Below, one piece after another: positions 62,997 to 64,000 of a stretch of DNA of 64,000 nucleotides. Both the position numbers and the translations under genes were made by a program. The notes beneath the pieces are model-generated. The model was not told the origin of the DNA and did not search any database. It saw nothing but the letters and a program-made list of their open reading frames with translations. Every line of letters begins with the position of its first letter. Positions within the stretch are counted from its first letter, which is position 1. The DNA is taken from positions 1 to 64,000 of the forward strand of contig NZ_JACJVQ010000013.1 of assembly GCF_014212135.1 (NCBI RefSeq). The letters are read 5' to 3'. The stretch is from Cohnella thailandensis. Its GTDB lineage: Bacteria; Bacillota; Bacilli; Paenibacillales; Paenibacillaceae.

Positions 62997-63941
62997 TTAC
63001 CTTTTCGGTAGATTGTCGCTCAGATATCGAGTCGCGTTCCCGCTCAAGAATCCGTTTACAAGAGACTCCGGATATCGCTTCAAGAGCGCGTCCGCCAGAT
63101 CGGGATATTGGCCGGGATGGGCTAGTCCGTCTACGTAAAGCTCGATCCCGTCGAAATCGGATCCGAACGCGAGATGGTTCGCTCCGCCTAACCCGCAGAT
63201 ATGCTCGACATGCCTCAGCACGTCGTCGATGCGAGCCACCGGCTCCTTCGTGAGAAAATAAGGGACGAACGTGACTCCGATCAGCCCGTCCGCTTCGATC
63301 AAGGCGCGAAGCTGCTCGTCCGATAGATTCCGCGGATGGTTCAAGATGGCTTTGGCGTTCGAATGGGAGGCGAAGAACGGCTTCGTCGCAAGCTCCTTCA
63401 GCTCCCAGAAGCCTCTCTCGGAGAGATGGGACACATCTATCAAAATGCCCAAACTCTCGCATTCTTTAACAAGCTGCCGGCCCGCCTTCGTCAATCCTCC
63501 GCCGCGGGGCTCCATCGCTCCGTCCGCCGCCCAATTCGCGCGATTCCAGGTCATCCCGAGCAGACGCACGCCAAGGCGGTGAAGAAGCCGCAAGCTCCAC
63601 CATTGCCCTCTTAAACAGTCTACTCCTTCGAGGGATAGCAGGGCTCCCATGGCCCCCGTCCGGCGAGCCTCCTCCAAGTCCGCCGAGCTGCGAATCAGCT
63701 TAACTCCCGGCTCCGTGAGCACCTTAGACCAGAACAGCTCAGCCTGATGAAGCGCGGTCTGAGGCTCCATGGGCTCGTCCTCCGGAACGAAGATAGCGAA
63801 TACCTGCGCGGCTACGCTCCCTTCCTCCAATCTAGCCCGCGTTACATCCAGCTTGCCTTGCCCCTCGGGATGCATGTTCAGCTTCGGATCCTTCTGAAGT
63901 TTATACAACACGTCGCAATGCAAATCCAGCACTCTAGGCAT
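62997..63941 (-). CDS. Membrane dipeptidase (M19, renal dipeptidase family)
   Basis: About 314 residues. Metal-binding residues of the amidohydrolase-like barrel: His and Asp in RVLDLHCDVLYKLQ, the bridging Glu in ALLSLEGVDCL, His in FFASHSNAKAI and Asp in LAFGSDFDGIEL. It hydrolyses dipeptides, often with a D-residue. Genes of this family commonly precede korA in Paenibacillus, which fits here. ATG 63941 follows GAGGATGG; a start at 63962 is also possible. Confidence 0.93.
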   Translation of the reverse strand: MPRVLDLHCDVLYKLQKDPKLNMHPEGQGKLDVTRARLEEGSVAAQVFAIFVPEDEPMEPQTALHQAELFWSKVLTEPGVKLIRSSADLEEARRTGAMGALLSLEGVDCLRGQWWSLRLLHRLGVRLLGMTWNRANWAADGAMEPRGGGLTKAGRQLVKECESLGILIDVSHLSERGFWELKELATKPFFASHSNAKAILNHPRNLSDEQLRALIEADGLIGVTFVPYFLTKEPVARIDDVLRHVEHICGLGGANHLAFGSDFDGIELYVDGLAHPGQYPDLADALLKRYPESLVNGFLSGNATRYLSDNLPKR

Positions 63942-64000
63942 TTTTCCATCCTCTTCCTTCATCTTACGGATAAAGTGATCAACAAAAAACCTGTTGCCAT

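Overview
This 64 kb window is chromosomal DNA of a moderately GC-rich, endospore-forming-type Firmicute, most likely Paenibacillaceae (Paenibacillus or Cohnella). Supporting evidence is the AGGAGG-type ribosome binding sites, the YesN-like AraC regulator beside an LplA/B/C-type sugar ABC importer, the miaB-ricA pair, korAB, a BirA-type biotin operator and a c-di-AMP riboswitch. No rRNA, tRNA or CRISPR was seen.

Layout. 0-0.3 kb: right end of an IS256-family insertion sequence. 0.7-6.7 kb: AraC/YesN regulator and a carbohydrate ABC importer (two permeases plus a lipoprotein). 6.9-9.8 kb: a chemotaxis receptor and an aldo/keto reductase. 10-13.4 kb: a compact operon of an ABC exporter with a cyclic-nucleotide-binding domain, a GNAT-like protein, a 34-residue peptide and a second GNAT-like protein, which looks like an undescribed modified-peptide cluster. 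13.5-22.5 kb: assorted metabolic and cell-wall genes. 22.5-33 kb: a complete Kdp potassium system. A c-di-AMP riboswitch and terminator precede a small potassium-associated protein, a 35-residue membrane peptide, kdpFABC and a kinase-less protein with a duplicated KdpD sensor module; the kinase half and kdpE are divergently transcribed. 33-39.6 kb: a run of small single genes (HAD, NUDIX remnant, VOC, GyrI-like, SdpI-like, DUF1801, PNPOx, alpha/beta hydrolase).

39.7-51.6 kb is AT-rich accessory DNA. Its core (43.1-50.3 kb) is an integron-like cassette array: seven full attC-like imperfect palindromes of about 150-185 bp plus one half site, regularly separating single minus-strand genes. The two ends of each cassette are complementary to each other across the gene, the signature of integron cassettes. 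At its upstream end lie an attI-like simple site and the decayed remains of a XerC/IntI-type tyrosine recombinase. Cargo includes an ATPase, a PD-(D/E)XK nuclease-like protein and a recombinase-like protein without obvious catalytic residues, which suggest defence, plus small membrane proteins.

51.8-64 kb returns to core DNA: an ECF biotin transporter (EcfA, an EcfA-EcfT fusion and divergent bioY around a BirA operator), an iron alcohol dehydrogenase, ricA-miaB, a PduL-type phosphotransacylase, 2-oxoacid:ferredoxin oxidoreductase korAB and an M19 dipeptidase.
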